64,000 bases of DNA from Methylophilus sp. QUAN (GCF_015354445.1 NZ_JADKYT010000001.1:62001-126000); one strand, 5' to 3'. Counted from the first letter of the stretch, positions 9,438-18,352 are shown. Notes: generated by a model not told the origin, from the sequence alone. Program-made: numbers and translations.

Positions 9438-10280
9438 ATGTCTCACACTGTACAACAATGGCTACAAACGGCCCGGCAACAGTTGGCGCAATTTGTCCCG
9501 CCGGATGAGGCGAGTATGGAAGCGCAAATATTATTGATGCATGTGCTGAATGTGAACCGTGCCTGGCTGATTGCACACGCAACTGACAACCTGACTGACA
9601 TGTCTATCACCAAGGTCGAATCACTCTTGCAACGCCGTTTGCAAGGAGAACCGGTTGCGCATATTTTGGGCTCACGCGAGTTTTTCGGGCTCGCGCTCAA
9701 AGTCACGCCAGACACCCTGATTCCACGCCCGGATACCGAAACCCTGGTCGAAGCCGCCTTAGCAAAAGTCAATGGCCGCATGCGCGTACTGGACCTAGGC
9801 ACCGGCACCGGTGCCATCGCACTGGCCATTGCCAGGCATGCACCGCACTGCGAAGTCATTGCAGTAGATGCTTCAACCGGGGCGCTGGCTGTCGCCCAGG
9901 AAAACGCGCAAGCATTACACTTAAACAATGTGCAATGTGTGCAAAGCAACTGGTTTGCGGCCTTGCCTGCGCACAGATTTGACCTGATTGTCAGTAATCC
10001 GCCCTATATCGAAACAGATGATCCGCATTTGCTGCAAGGCGATTTACGTTTTGAGCCCATCAGCGCACTGGCCTCTGGTGCAGATGGCTTACAAGATATC
10101 CGGCAGATTATCGCCGAGGCCCCTGACTACTTAAATGCCGGGGGCTGGTTAATGCTGGAACACGGCTACAATCAGGCCGAGGCCGTGCAACAATTATTGA
10201 ACGCGCAAGGCTTGCGCACAGTCGAAACCATCAAGGACCTGGGTGGGCAGCCCCGCGTGACGATAGCGCAATGGCCGTAG
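9438..10280 (+). CDS. prmC: Peptide chain release factor N5-glutamine methyltransferase PrmC (HemK)
   Basis: 280 aa. SAM-dependent methyltransferase that modifies the GGQ glutamine of RF1 and RF2. The SAM site is VLDLGTGTGAIALA, and the NPPY substrate motif is at residues 187-190. The start is one of two adjacent ATGs in TGATGATG, right after the alkylation-repair stop; I prefer 9438 because AGG lies at a better distance. The frame stays open upstream inside the previous gene, but those residues lack family character. Confidence 0.95.
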   Translation: MSHTVQQWLQTARQQLAQFVPPDEASMEAQILLMHVLNVNRAWLIAHATDNLTDMSITKVESLLQRRLQGEPVAHILGSREFFGLALKVTPDTLIPRPDTETLVEAALAKVNGRMRVLDLGTGTGAIALAIARHAPHCEVIAVDASTGALAVAQENAQALHLNNVQCVQSNWFAALPAHRFDLIVSNPPYIETDDPHLLQGDLRFEPISALASGADGLQDIRQIIAEAPDYLNAGGWLMLEHGYNQAEAVQQLLNAQGLRTVETIKDLGGQPRVTIAQWP

Positions 10281-10298
10281 TGTAAACCAGTATGATTT

Positions 10299-10331
10299 TT
10301 GCTTGAGTAAAGATGCGTTAGTCTCAAGCAA
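10299..10331 (+). repeat. 9-bp inverted repeat before HAD gene
   Basis: TTGCTTGAG and CTCAAGCAA separated by 15 nt, ending 20 nt before the HAD-phosphatase ATG. It could be an operator or a leader hairpin. No U-run follows. Confidence 0.5.
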
Positions 10332-10351
10332 CACTTCTGGAAAGACAAGCT

Positions 10352-11149
10352 ATGCAACATATTCCACATATCAAAGCCGTTTTATTCGACCTGGATGGTG
10401 TGCTCTACATCGGGAATCAGCTGATTCCCGGGGCATTGTCAGCGGTTGCCCAATTACGCAAGGCAGGGATTAGCGTGCGTTTTGTCACCAATACCAGCAC
10501 GCTTTCTCTCGACTCATTGCAGCAAAAACTGAATGGTTTAGGCTTCAATACAGTGCCCGAAGAAATCATGAGTGCACCACAAGCGACCATACAGTATCTG
10601 AAAAGACAGCCTAACCCGGTCTGCAAATTATTGCTGGCAGAGGACGTTAAAAAAGACTTTGCCTGTTTTGATCAATCAGAAACGGCAGCCAATTATGTGG
10701 TGATTGGCGACATCGGTGATCAGTGGTCTTACGAGTTACTCAATGAAGTATTTCATTGCCTAGTGAATGGTGCGCAGTTGATTGCCATTCATAAAAATCG
10801 TTTCTGGCAAACCGAGACCGGTCTGCAAATGGATATCGGTGCATTTGTGACTGGCCTGGAATATGCCAGCAATACCAAAGCCATGCTGATGGGCAAACCG
10901 TCACAACATTTCTTTAATATGGCGGTCGATGGGTTACGACTCAAGCCATCCGAAGTAGTCATGATAGGCGATGATATCGATGCCGATGTAGGAGGCGCAC
11001 AAGATGCCGGATTACATGGCATTCTGGTGAAAACCGGCAAATATAGGGAAACCTACACACGCTTGTCAGCGGTAGATCCGGATGCCATGATCAACTCGGT
11101 GGCCGATTTGCCAGCGTTGCTGGGCTGCCTGTCCGAAGCGGCACAATAA
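10352..11149 (+). CDS. HAD-IIA family hydrolase (LHPP-like phosphatase)
   Basis: 265 aa. HAD superfamily, type IIA cap. Motif I is VLFDLDGVLYIG (residues 10-21), motif II RFVTNTST, and motif III-IV GDDIDADVGGAQDAG near the C-terminus. It resembles the branch that includes eukaryotic LHPP (phospholysine/phosphohistidine phosphatase); NagD-like nucleotidases are another option. The substrate cannot be read from sequence. The ribosome site GGAAAG lies 9 nt before the start, and an inverted repeat precedes it. Confidence 0.85.
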   Translation: MQHIPHIKAVLFDLDGVLYIGNQLIPGALSAVAQLRKAGISVRFVTNTSTLSLDSLQQKLNGLGFNTVPEEIMSAPQATIQYLKRQPNPVCKLLLAEDVKKDFACFDQSETAANYVVIGDIGDQWSYELLNEVFHCLVNGAQLIAIHKNRFWQTETGLQMDIGAFVTGLEYASNTKAMLMGKPSQHFFNMAVDGLRLKPSEVVMIGDDIDADVGGAQDAGLHGILVKTGKYRETYTRLSAVDPDAMINSVADLPALLGCLSEAAQ

Positions 11150-11191
11150 AAGCAGATACGCCCCGTCTCGCCGTTTGGGCATGCTGCATAG

Positions 11192-11197
11192 TATAAT
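11192..11197 (+). promoter_or_regulatory. -10 hexamer 6 nt before metX ATG
   Basis: Consensus TATAAT followed by TGCAGC and then the metX ATG. Transcription from it would start at or next to the A of the ATG. No Shine-Dalgarno sequence and no clear -35 are present. Confidence 0.55.
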
Positions 11198-11203
11198 TGC
11201 AGC

Positions 11204-12331
11204 ATGTCTGAATCGAATTCTGTTGGTATCGTCAAAGCGCAGGTTGCGCATTTTACCCAGCCGCTGACCCTGAAAAGTGGCGCAGTGCTGCCACAATACC
11301 ACCTGACCTATGAAACCTATGGTGAACTCAACGCGGCCAAAACCAATGCCGTGCTGATCTGTCACGCCCTGTCTGGCAACCACCACGTCGCTGGCCGCTA
11401 TTCGGCAGATGATAAATATCCTGGCTGGTGGGACAACCTGATTGGCCCCGGCAAACCGTTAGACACCAATAAATTCTTTGTGATCGGCCTCAACAACCTG
11501 GGTGGCTGTCACGGCAGTAGCGGCCCTTCGAGTGTCGATCCACTGACTGACAAGCCCTATAGCGCGACATTCCCGGTCGTGACCGTGGAAGACTGGGTAG
11601 AATCACAAGCCCGTTTACTGGATTACCTGGGCATTGATCAATTAGCGGCCGTGATTGGTGGCAGCCTGGGCGGCATGCAGGCACTGCACTGGAACATCGT
11701 TTACCCTGAACGCGTGCGTCATGCGTTTGTGATTGCCTCTGCGCCTAATTTAACCGCGCAGAACATGGCGTTTAACGAAGTGGCGCGCCAGGCCATTATT
11801 ACCGACCCGGAGTTTTTTGACGGCGATTATTACAACCACGGCACGGTACCGCGTCGTGGTTTGCGCATTGCGCGTATGCTCGGCCACATCACCTATTTGT
11901 CTGACGACGTGATGGGCGAGAAATTCGGCCGTAAGCTGCGTCATGGTGACGTCAAATACAGTTTTGATGTCGAATTTGAAATGGAATCTTACTTACGCTA
12001 TCAAGGCGATAAGTTTGCCGGTGAGTTTGACGCCAACACCTATTTGCGCATGACGCGCGCGCTGGATTACTTCGATCCGGCACTGGATTATGACGGTGAC
12101 TTGAGCAAAGCGCTGCGTCGCGCGCAGGCAAAATTTGTGGTGATTTCATTTACCACCGATTGGCGCTTTTCACCTGCGCGCTCGCGTGAGATTGTCAAAG
12201 CACTACTCGATAACGCCTTGCCAGTGAAATATGCCGAGGTCACCTCAGATCACGGCCATGACGCATTCCTGATGCCAGACCCGTATTACCACGACATCAT
12301 GCGCGCATATCTGGAGCAGATTAAAGTATGA
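11204..12331 (+). CDS. metX: Homoserine O-acyltransferase MetX
   Basis: 375 aa alpha/beta-hydrolase. Acylates homoserine (acetyl- or succinyl-CoA; the donor is not decided here) for methionine synthesis. The nucleophile is Ser154 in [14 protein letters not shown]; the oxyanion region [14 protein letters not shown] and the catalytic Asp and His in TDWRFSP and SDHGHDAFL are all present. The N-terminus [12 protein letters not shown] matches related proteins, so the start is secure even though it lacks a ribosome site. Its stop overlaps metW by 4 nt. Confidence 0.96.
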   Translation: MSESNSVGIVKAQVAHFTQPLTLKSGAVLPQYHLTYETYGELNAAKTNAVLICHALSGNHHVAGRYSADDKYPGWWDNLIGPGKPLDTNKFFVIGLNNLGGCHGSSGPSSVDPLTDKPYSATFPVVTVEDWVESQARLLDYLGIDQLAAVIGGSLGGMQALHWNIVYPERVRHAFVIASAPNLTAQNMAFNEVARQAIITDPEFFDGDYYNHGTVPRRGLRIARMLGHITYLSDDVMGEKFGRKLRHGDVKYSFDVEFEMESYLRYQGDKFAGEFDANTYLRMTRALDYFDPALDYDGDLSKALRRAQAKFVVISFTTDWRFSPARSREIVKALLDNALPVKYAEVTSDHGHDAFLMPDPYYHDIMRAYLEQIKV

Positions 12332-12936
12332 TAAATGCGAAAATTACAAATATTCGCCCAGATTTTGCATTAATTACAAACTGGGTGAATGCCAAAGCCA
12401 AAGTCTTAGATTTGGGCTGCGGTGACGGCACGCTGCTGACACATTTGCACGAAACACTGGCAACCACAGGCTACGGTATTGAAAAAGACGATGCCAACTG
12501 GCTGGCGGCATTAAAAAATGGCGTTGATGTGATTCAAATGAACCTCGAAGAAGGCCTCTCCGGCTTCGAAGACCAGTCGTTTGATACGGTGATTTTGTCA
12601 CAAACTTTACAAGCTATGCACAACACTGAAAGCATCGTGCAAGAGATGCTGCGCGTGGGCCGCGAAGTGATTGTGACTTTCCCCAACTTTGGTTACTGGC
12701 GTAACCGCATGCAGATTACATTCGGCACCATGCCAGTGTCTAAAAGCCTGCCTTACCAATGGTATGACACACCCAATGTGCACTTGTGCACCATCAATGA
12801 TTTTGACGATTTTTGCGTGCAGCACCAGATTCAGGTCATTGAACGCAAAGTGATTACTGGCGGCCAGGATGTGCACTTACTGCCCAATCTGATGGGCAAC
12901 CTGGCGATGTATCGCCTAAGAAAATACAGCGCCTGA
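12328..12936 (+). CDS. metW: Methionine biosynthesis protein MetW
   Basis: 202 aa. Class I methyltransferase fold with SAM motif [15 protein letters not shown] and the MetW block [13 protein letters not shown] plus [19 protein letters not shown]. In Proteobacteria it is encoded with MetX and is needed for, or stimulates, homoserine acylation. The ATGA overlap with metX indicates translational coupling and fits a MetX-MetW complex. Confidence 0.95.
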   Translation: MINAKITNIRPDFALITNWVNAKAKVLDLGCGDGTLLTHLHETLATTGYGIEKDDANWLAALKNGVDVIQMNLEEGLSGFEDQSFDTVILSQTLQAMHNTESIVQEMLRVGREVIVTFPNFGYWRNRMQITFGTMPVSKSLPYQWYDTPNVHLCTINDFDDFCVQHQIQVIERKVITGGQDVHLLPNLMGNLAMYRLRKYSA

Positions 12937-13004
12937 TCGCCGCCACAGCAAACAATTACCCTAATATTCGCTGCCTACACTGGCTGACGAATAACCACTA
13001 CCAA

Positions 13005-13036
13005 CAATAGGGCGCATCTCGCATGCTGCCCTATTG
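13005..13036. repeat. Hairpin after metW
   Basis: CAATAGGGC and GCCCTATTG, 9-bp arms with a 14-nt loop, 69 nt after the metW stop. It may end the metXW transcript, although no U-run follows. Confidence 0.45.
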
Positions 13037-13072
13037 CCCACAAAAGACCAACAATTAAAAATAACAGATATA

Positions 13073-13101
13073 TTGACTTCCATCTATTATTTATCAATAA
13101 T
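13073..13101 (+). promoter_or_regulatory. Sigma70-type promoter of the PEP-CTERM gene
   Basis: TTGACT, 17-nt spacer, AATAAT. The -10 lies inside the Fur-box match. It implies a ~125-nt leader that contains a CTGGCG/CGCCAG hairpin at 13178-13200. Confidence 0.6.
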
Positions 13102-13114
13102 GATAATCATTCTT
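13096..13114 (+). promoter_or_regulatory. Fur box
   Basis: AATAATGATAATCATTCTT matches the 19-bp Fur consensus GATAATGATAATCATTATC at 16 positions. The core AATGATAATCATT is a perfect palindrome around a central A. It overlaps the -10 of the PEP-CTERM promoter, the usual position for Fe-Fur repression. Confidence 0.78.
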
Positions 13115-13233
13115 ATTATCAATTAAATAAGAATACATGGTAAGACGTTTGTGAGTAACGCAGCCAGTTAAAAGATTCTGGCGCGGATTAAAGACGCCAG
13201 TCATTAATAATTACTCAAAAGGAAGTTAGTAAA

Positions 13234-13920
13234 ATGAAAGCTCAATATTTAAGCATCGCTATCGGTGCAAGCCTGTTTGCAATCACCAGCCTGGCACAAG
13301 CCAACACTACTTACAGCAGCTTTGTCGACGTCACGGACTCAGTCTCGTTTGATGGCTGGAACCAGCTGAACCGTAACCGCGTTGATGATAATGGCGCCGC
13401 TAACCCACTGACCGCAGCACAATTGGCCGCAGGGACTGCAGGTAACGTTACCGGCTCAGGAGACGCATTGCTGACCCAGGTTTCCGGCAGCTACTACCCC
13501 GCTGGTTTTGGTTTGTATGGTGATGGCAACCTCACATTCACTGACAATACCGTTGCAAGCAACATCAGCGCACTGGCATTTCAGGGCATCGTCAATGACT
13601 TCAATGCCTCATTCGGTGGCGAAGCCTACACTATCACCCTGAGCTACAACGGCGGTAGCCAGGCAATCGCAGGCACATTGGTCAACTTTGTGAATACTGG
13701 TACTGTTGATGACTATTACTACTACTCCTGGGATTTGAGCGGTATTTCTACACCGATCACCTCTTACACTTTAAATTTCAGCGCTGGCTTCTCACAAGCC
13801 CTGGCCTTCCAGGTTGATCAAGTTGCCTCCGTGTCTTCAGTGCCTGAAGCTGACAGCTATGCCATGATGATGCTGGGCCTGGGTGTGATGGGTGCTGTTG
13901 TACGTCGTCGCAACAAATAA
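13234..13920 (+). CDS. PEP-CTERM sorting domain protein
   Basis: 228 aa. A Sec signal peptide spans residues 1-23 (ends SLAQA). The body is a low-cysteine, Asn/Ser/Gly-rich extracellular-type domain. The C-terminus has the PEP-CTERM layout: VPEADSYAMM (a VPE-A variant of VPEP), a short membrane segment LGLGVMGAVV, and RRRNK. Such proteins are processed by exosortase and linked to exopolysaccharide export. The AAGGAA ribosome site is well placed. A Fur box over the promoter suggests iron control. The body domain's function is unknown. Confidence 0.9.
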   Translation: MKAQYLSIAIGASLFAITSLAQANTTYSSFVDVTDSVSFDGWNQLNRNRVDDNGAANPLTAAQLAAGTAGNVTGSGDALLTQVSGSYYPAGFGLYGDGNLTFTDNTVASNISALAFQGIVNDFNASFGGEAYTITLSYNGGSQAIAGTLVNFVNTGTVDDYYYYSWDLSGISTPITSYTLNFSAGFSQALAFQVDQVASVSSVPEADSYAMMMLGLGVMGAVVRRRNK

Positions 13921-13944
13921 TCACCGCATAATAAAGCCATGAAA

Positions 13945-13975
13945 AAAGCCCCGGGATTGCCGGGGCTTTTTATTT
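13945..13975. terminator. Bidirectional terminator
   Basis: AAAGCCCCGG, loop GATTG, CCGGGGCTTT, with A-runs on the left and T-runs on the right. It serves the PEP-CTERM gene and the convergent sigma54 regulator. Confidence 0.92.
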
Positions 13976-13985
13976 GTTAACCATG

Positions 13986-15881
13986 CTAATTCAAATTCAA
14001 CGCTTTCAAACGACGATACAGCGTATTTCTGCTCATGCCTAACTGGCGTGCCACAGCAGAGACATTCCCCGCCTGCTGCTGCATAGCGACACGAATCGCT
14101 TCATCAGACTGTGCTTTCAAGGTTAATACCGGTTGCAGCACGGGGTCACGCTCGGCCTCCACTGCCATTTCATCCAGAAAATCATGCGTCAGGTGCTGCC
14201 GCTCGATCACGCCGCCATCGGCCAGTGCTACTGCCGTACGCAACACATTATGCAACTGGCGCACATTGCCCGGCCACGGGTGCGTGGCAAATATGGCCAT
14301 CACGTCATCACTTAGTGTGGTTTGTGGTGCCTGCTCGATTTGCAGAATCATCTGAATCAGGCGTGACATATCCTGGCGCTGGCGCAAGGCAGGTAACTGC
14401 ACGGTTAACCCGTTGATACGGTAATACAAATCACTGCGAAACTCGCCTGCGGCGACTTTATCCTTGAGCTTCTGGTTGGTAGCGCTCAGCAATATAAAAT
14501 TCACCGGGATGGATTTGCTGGAACCTAAAGGCGTCACGCTGCGTTCCTGCAATACACGCAGCAACCTGGCCTGTAACGACAAAGGCATATCGCCGATTTC
14601 ATCCAGGAACAAGGTACCGCCATCAGCCTGCTGGATTTTGCCGACATTGCCTTTACGCTTGGCGCCGGTATACGCCCCTTCTTCATAGCCGAACAATTCA
14701 GCTTCGATCAATCCTTCCGGCAACGCCGCACAATTGACCGCAATAAACGGCTGCGTTCTGCGCACACTGGCATCATGAATCGCCCGTGAAAATAATTCTT
14801 TACCGGCGCCGGTTTCACCCAGGATCAAGACCGGGATATCGCGGTTAAGCACTTGCTTGACCTGACTGATGGCTAATTTTAATTGCGGGTCGCCGCTATC
14901 CAACAACTCCAGGCTGGCCGCCGATTCACGAGGCACAGACTGCATCGGCCTGCTGGCTATGCCAGGCGCCTGCAGACTGGACGCACGTGCAAACAGGCGC
15001 GCACCGTTGCGCAAACGCAAGGGGAACAAGACATCAGACGACAATCCACGCTGTTTGAATACCAGCCAAGATTCATCAAAAATATCTTCAAACGGGATGC
15101 GACGGGCGGATAACACATCCTGGTCCAGCGGCAGGCCGAACTGGAACTGGCCGCTACGGTTAATCGCCTGCAACTGGCCCTGCGCATCAAACAAGGCCAC
15201 GCCTTCCCACAAAGTGCCGATAAATTCTGGCCGCACATGAAAATGCACGCCAATGTCACCCTCGGCCGTGGCATGGAACAAGCGGTTTTCCACCATTTGC
15301 GCGGCCATTTTGACCAGGGCAAGTGTGTGTTGTTGCGGCGCATTTAAGTCATTGGACACATCCAGCGTGGCGACCAGGTGATTGTTGGCCGCAAATATAG
15401 GCACGGCAGAGCAACTTAATGAATGATGATAAGCCATAAAGTGCTCGGCACCTTGCACGCTGATCGGCAGGCGCTCGACCAGCGCAGTCCCAATCGCATT
15501 GGTGCCACGGTGTTCTTCGCTCCACGAGGCGCCCGGCAACAATGAAGCACGAATCTGGTTTTCTTCAACGCCTTCACCGCGCGTGCGCAAGATCACACCT
15601 TCGCTGTCAGTCAAAATCACCAGGCTGCGCGTATGGGCAATTTGCTCGCTGAGCGTGAGCATTTCCGGCTCGGCATGCGTCAGTAATAAACGGTTCTTTT
15701 CCAGTCGCTGCGACAGTTCCTGCGCCGTAATAATCTGGTCTTCACCTGGCGCCTGCTCGTCCACGCCTTTGACCATGCAACGCCGCCATGAGCGTGCAAT
15801 CGCCTCAGCAATGGCACGCTGATCGTCGCGCATGCCAGGCTGTGGCATTTGAGAAGCGGGCGGGGAATATTTATTGGGCAT
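13986..15881 (-). CDS. Sigma54-dependent transcriptional activator, AcoR-type
   Basis: 631 aa. A GAF-like sensor lies at ~70-205 and an intermediate PAS-like stretch at ~220-300. The AAA+ core at ~330-560 has Walker A GETGAGKE (355-362), GAYTGA (402-407, the sigma54-contact loop, Tyr in place of Phe) and Walker B GGTLFLDEIGD (421-431). A Fis-type helix-turn-helix (NVSAVARQLGMSRNTLYRRL) ends the protein. The lay-out matches AcoR, the acetoin-operon activator. There is no receiver domain, so it should sense a ligand directly. It is divergent from xoxF, whose promoter is of the sigma54 type. Confidence 0.93.
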   Translation of the reverse strand: MPNKYSPPASQMPQPGMRDDQRAIAEAIARSWRRCMVKGVDEQAPGEDQIITAQELSQRLEKNRLLLTHAEPEMLTLSEQIAHTRSLVILTDSEGVILRTRGEGVEENQIRASLLPGASWSEEHRGTNAIGTALVERLPISVQGAEHFMAYHHSLSCSAVPIFAANNHLVATLDVSNDLNAPQQHTLALVKMAAQMVENRLFHATAEGDIGVHFHVRPEFIGTLWEGVALFDAQGQLQAINRSGQFQFGLPLDQDVLSARRIPFEDIFDESWLVFKQRGLSSDVLFPLRLRNGARLFARASSLQAPGIASRPMQSVPRESAASLELLDSGDPQLKLAISQVKQVLNRDIPVLILGETGAGKELFSRAIHDASVRRTQPFIAVNCAALPEGLIEAELFGYEEGAYTGAKRKGNVGKIQQADGGTLFLDEIGDMPLSLQARLLRVLQERSVTPLGSSKSIPVNFILLSATNQKLKDKVAAGEFRSDLYYRINGLTVQLPALRQRQDMSRLIQMILQIEQAPQTTLSDDVMAIFATHPWPGNVRQLHNVLRTAVALADGGVIERQHLTHDFLDEMAVEAERDPVLQPVLTLKAQSDEAIRVAMQQQAGNVSAVARQLGMSRNTLYRRLKALNLN

Positions 15882-15888
15882 TTAACAC

Positions 15889-15945
15889 TGAACACCTGTC
15901 ACATCAGATTGAACAACTGTACCAGTATGACACAGTCGTGAACAG
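15889..15945. promoter_or_regulatory. Candidate upstream activator sites for the AcoR-type regulator
   Basis: TGAACA occurs three times: 15889 (TGAACACCTGTCA), 15910 (TGAACAACTGTA) and 15939 (TGAACAGT). The first two contain ACA-N2-TGT dyads and are 21 bp apart, two helical turns. They lie 100-155 bp upstream of the xoxF -24/-12 element and next to the regulator's own start, so they could serve both activation and autoregulation. Confidence 0.5.
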
Positions 15946-16042
15946 TATTCGCCGCGCGGCGCCCCCTCATGAATGTTTTCATACCAGATTAAGCAATTGA
16001 TTTTAATTCATTTTTTACAATTTCCCAAATAATGCATGCAGT

Positions 16043-16058
16043 TGGCACGCGCGTTGCA
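16043..16058 (+). promoter_or_regulatory. Sigma54 (-24/-12) promoter of xoxF
   Basis: TGGCAC, 5 nt, TTGCA: a full match to the sigma54 consensus with GG and GC at the required spacing. The expected start is near 16069, about 80 nt before the xoxF ATG. Confidence 0.88.
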
Positions 16059-16149
16059 AACAATGGCAAGCCGTCACAAAAGAAGCCTTTGCTGACCGCT
16101 TGCAACACCACACATTCCAGCTTCACCGCAACCATTTTGGAGGTTATTT

Positions 16150-18018
16150 ATGCAACAACGTATCAAGCTCGCCATCACTGCAATGATGCTAGCCAGCGTG
16201 AGCACCAGCGTATTGGCAAATGCCGAACTGGACGCCATGATGAAAGACGACAACCAGTGGCCGATGGCGCGTAAAGACTACGCAAACCAGGGTTACAGCC
16301 GCTTGTCGCAAATCAACAAGAGCAACATCAAACAATTGAAATTGGCTTGGACATTTGCCACCGGCGTTAACCGCGGCCACGAAGGTGCGCCACTGGTCAT
16401 TGGCAATACCATGTATATCCACACCGCATTCCCGAACAACGTGTATGCGCTGGACCTGAACGACAACCAGAAAATCCTGTGGTCTTATTTTCCTAAACAA
16501 GACCCGGATGTACAGTCTGTATTGTGCTGCGACAACGTAAACAAGGGCTTGGGCTACGGCGACGGCAAGATTCTGCTGCAACAGAATAATGGCGTGCTGG
16601 TGGCTTTGGATGCCAAAACCGGCGCCAAATTGTGGGACGTGAAGGTAAACGACCCGAAAATGGGTGCTGCCAACACCAATGTACCACACGTGTTTAAAGA
16701 CAAGGTCATTACTGGCTGTTCTGGTGGTGAGTTCGGCGTGCGTTGCCATATTTCAGCATACAACCTCAAAGATGGCAGCCTGGCATGGAAAGCCTATAGC
16801 ACCGGTCCTGATAGCGAAATGCTGATCGGCAAGGACTTCAACAAAGAAAACCCGCACTACAACGCCTTATCTGTGTATGAAGACGTGAACGGCGGCAACA
16901 AAATGGGCGGCTCCTTCAAGCCGCTGGATAAATCTCAATTGAAATATCCTGAAGCAGACCTGGGTGTGCGCACCTGGTTGAAACCGCAGCAACAGAAAGA
17001 CGGCTGGCAAAACGGTGGCGGCCCAACCTGGGGCTGGTACTCATACGATCCTAAATTGAACCTGATGTACTACGGCACCGGCAACCCAGGTACCTGGAAC
17101 CCGGACGTACGTCCTGGCGATAACAAGTGGTCGATGACGATTTTTGCCCGCGACCTCGATACAGGCATGGCACGCTGGGCTTACCAGATGACACCACATG
17201 ACGAGTGGGATTACGACGGCATGAACGAGATCATTCTGTGGGAAGCCAACGGCAAACAACTGGCCTCACACTTTGACCGTAACGGTTTTGGCTACACCTT
17301 TGACCGCACTAACGGCACTTTGCTGGTAGCGGAAAAAATGCATCCGTTCGTCAACTGGGCGACCAAGATTGACCTGAAAACAGGGATTCCGGTCAAAGAC
17401 CCGAAATACTCCACGCACCAGGATTACAACGCCAAAGGCGTGTGTCCTTCGGCGCTGGGTGTGAAAGATGAACAGCCAGCGGCTTACTCGCCAAAAAACA
17501 AAACCTTCTACGTGCCGCTGAACCACGTGTGCATGACGTATGAGCCTGTTGAATCCAAGTATGTGGCTGGTCAACCATGGGTTGGTGCTACTTTGACTAT
17601 GTTTGCTGGTCCTGACGGTGTGATGGGTGGCTTTATGGCCTGGGATGGCCTCAAAGGCAAAGCCCAGTGGTACAACAAAGAGAAATTCTCTGCCTGGGGC
17701 GGCGCATTGGTCACGGCCTCTGACCTGGTGTTCTACGGCACGCTGGACCGTTGGGTCAAAGCACTGGACGCCAAAACCGGTAAAGAACTGTGGAAGTTCC
17801 AGGTCGGTTCCGGCGTGGTCGGCAACATGATCACCTACGGCCACAAAGGCAAGCAATACGTAGGCGTATTGTCCGGCATTGGTGGCTGGGCGGGTGTGGC
17901 CATGAACCTGGGCCTGACCAACGATACCGATGGTTTGGGTGCAGCCGGTGGTTATAAAGAGCTGACCAAATACAACGCTGCGCCTGGTGGCGGTGGCATG
18001 AACGTATTCAGTTTATAA
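16150..18018 (+). CDS. xoxF: XoxF-type PQQ-dependent (lanthanide) methanol dehydrogenase
   Basis: 622 aa. Signal peptide to about residue 23 (STSVLA), so it acts in the periplasm. It oxidises methanol with PQQ and passes electrons to cytochrome c. The beta-propeller has the vicinal disulfide Cys126-Cys127 (VLCCDN). The catalytic Asp354 is in DEWDYDGMNE and is followed two residues on by Asp356, the extra acid that marks lanthanide-binding XoxF; MxaF has Ala there. In Methylophilaceae such enzymes usually fall in clade XoxF4, which I cannot verify here. TTTTGGAGG gives a strong ribosome site. A sigma54 promoter precedes it and a cytochrome c gene follows 13 nt later. Confidence 0.95.
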   Translation: MQQRIKLAITAMMLASVSTSVLANAELDAMMKDDNQWPMARKDYANQGYSRLSQINKSNIKQLKLAWTFATGVNRGHEGAPLVIGNTMYIHTAFPNNVYALDLNDNQKILWSYFPKQDPDVQSVLCCDNVNKGLGYGDGKILLQQNNGVLVALDAKTGAKLWDVKVNDPKMGAANTNVPHVFKDKVITGCSGGEFGVRCHISAYNLKDGSLAWKAYSTGPDSEMLIGKDFNKENPHYNALSVYEDVNGGNKMGGSFKPLDKSQLKYPEADLGVRTWLKPQQQKDGWQNGGGPTWGWYSYDPKLNLMYYGTGNPGTWNPDVRPGDNKWSMTIFARDLDTGMARWAYQMTPHDEWDYDGMNEIILWEANGKQLASHFDRNGFGYTFDRTNGTLLVAEKMHPFVNWATKIDLKTGIPVKDPKYSTHQDYNAKGVCPSALGVKDEQPAAYSPKNKTFYVPLNHVCMTYEPVESKYVAGQPWVGATLTMFAGPDGVMGGFMAWDGLKGKAQWYNKEKFSAWGGALVTASDLVFYGTLDRWVKALDAKTGKELWKFQVGSGVVGNMITYGHKGKQYVGVLSGIGGWAGVAMNLGLTNDTDGLGAAGGYKELTKYNAAPGGGGMNVFSL

Positions 18019-18031
18019 GGAAGGAAATCTG

Positions 18032-18352
18032 ATGCAATTATTCAACAAAACCTTGCTGGCCACAGCATTGCTGGCGATGACTGCTTCAGCCATCGCTGGC
18101 AGCGGTGCCGAAGCACTGGCACAGAAAAGCGGCTGCCTGTTATGCCACGGCGTAGACAAAAAAATTGTAGGCCCTGCTTACAAAGATGTCGCAGCCAAAT
18201 ACAAAGGTGACAAAACCGCAGAAGCCAAGTTGATTCAAAAAGTTAAAACTGGCGGTAGCGGTGCGTGGGGCGAGATGCCTATGCCACCTAACAGCCCACA
18301 AGTGAAGGACGACGATATCAAGACCATCGTCCAGTGGGTATTAAGTTTGTAG
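18032..18352 (+). CDS. Periplasmic cytochrome c, probable electron acceptor of XoxF
   Basis: 106 aa precursor; signal peptide ends near AIA (residue 22), leaving a mature protein of ~84 residues. One haem site, CLLCH (35-39), and an axial Met in EMPMPPN (probably Met84) identify a class I cytochrome c of the c551/c552 size. It lies 13 nt after xoxF with an AAGGAAGG-type ribosome site. The position says it takes electrons from XoxF, the role of XoxG, but it is much shorter than the usual cytochrome cL-like XoxG and no xoxJ follows. Confidence 0.9.
   Translation: MQLFNKTLLATALLAMTASAIAGSGAEALAQKSGCLLCHGVDKKIVGPAYKDVAAKYKGDKTAEAKLIQKVKTGGSGAWGEMPMPPNSPQVKDDDIKTIVQWVLSL

Noticed and set aside
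16150-18018. Calcium-dependent MxaF
   Set aside because: The residue two after the catalytic Asp is Asp356, as in XoxF; MxaF has Ala. MxaI, MxaG and MxaJ genes are absent nearby.
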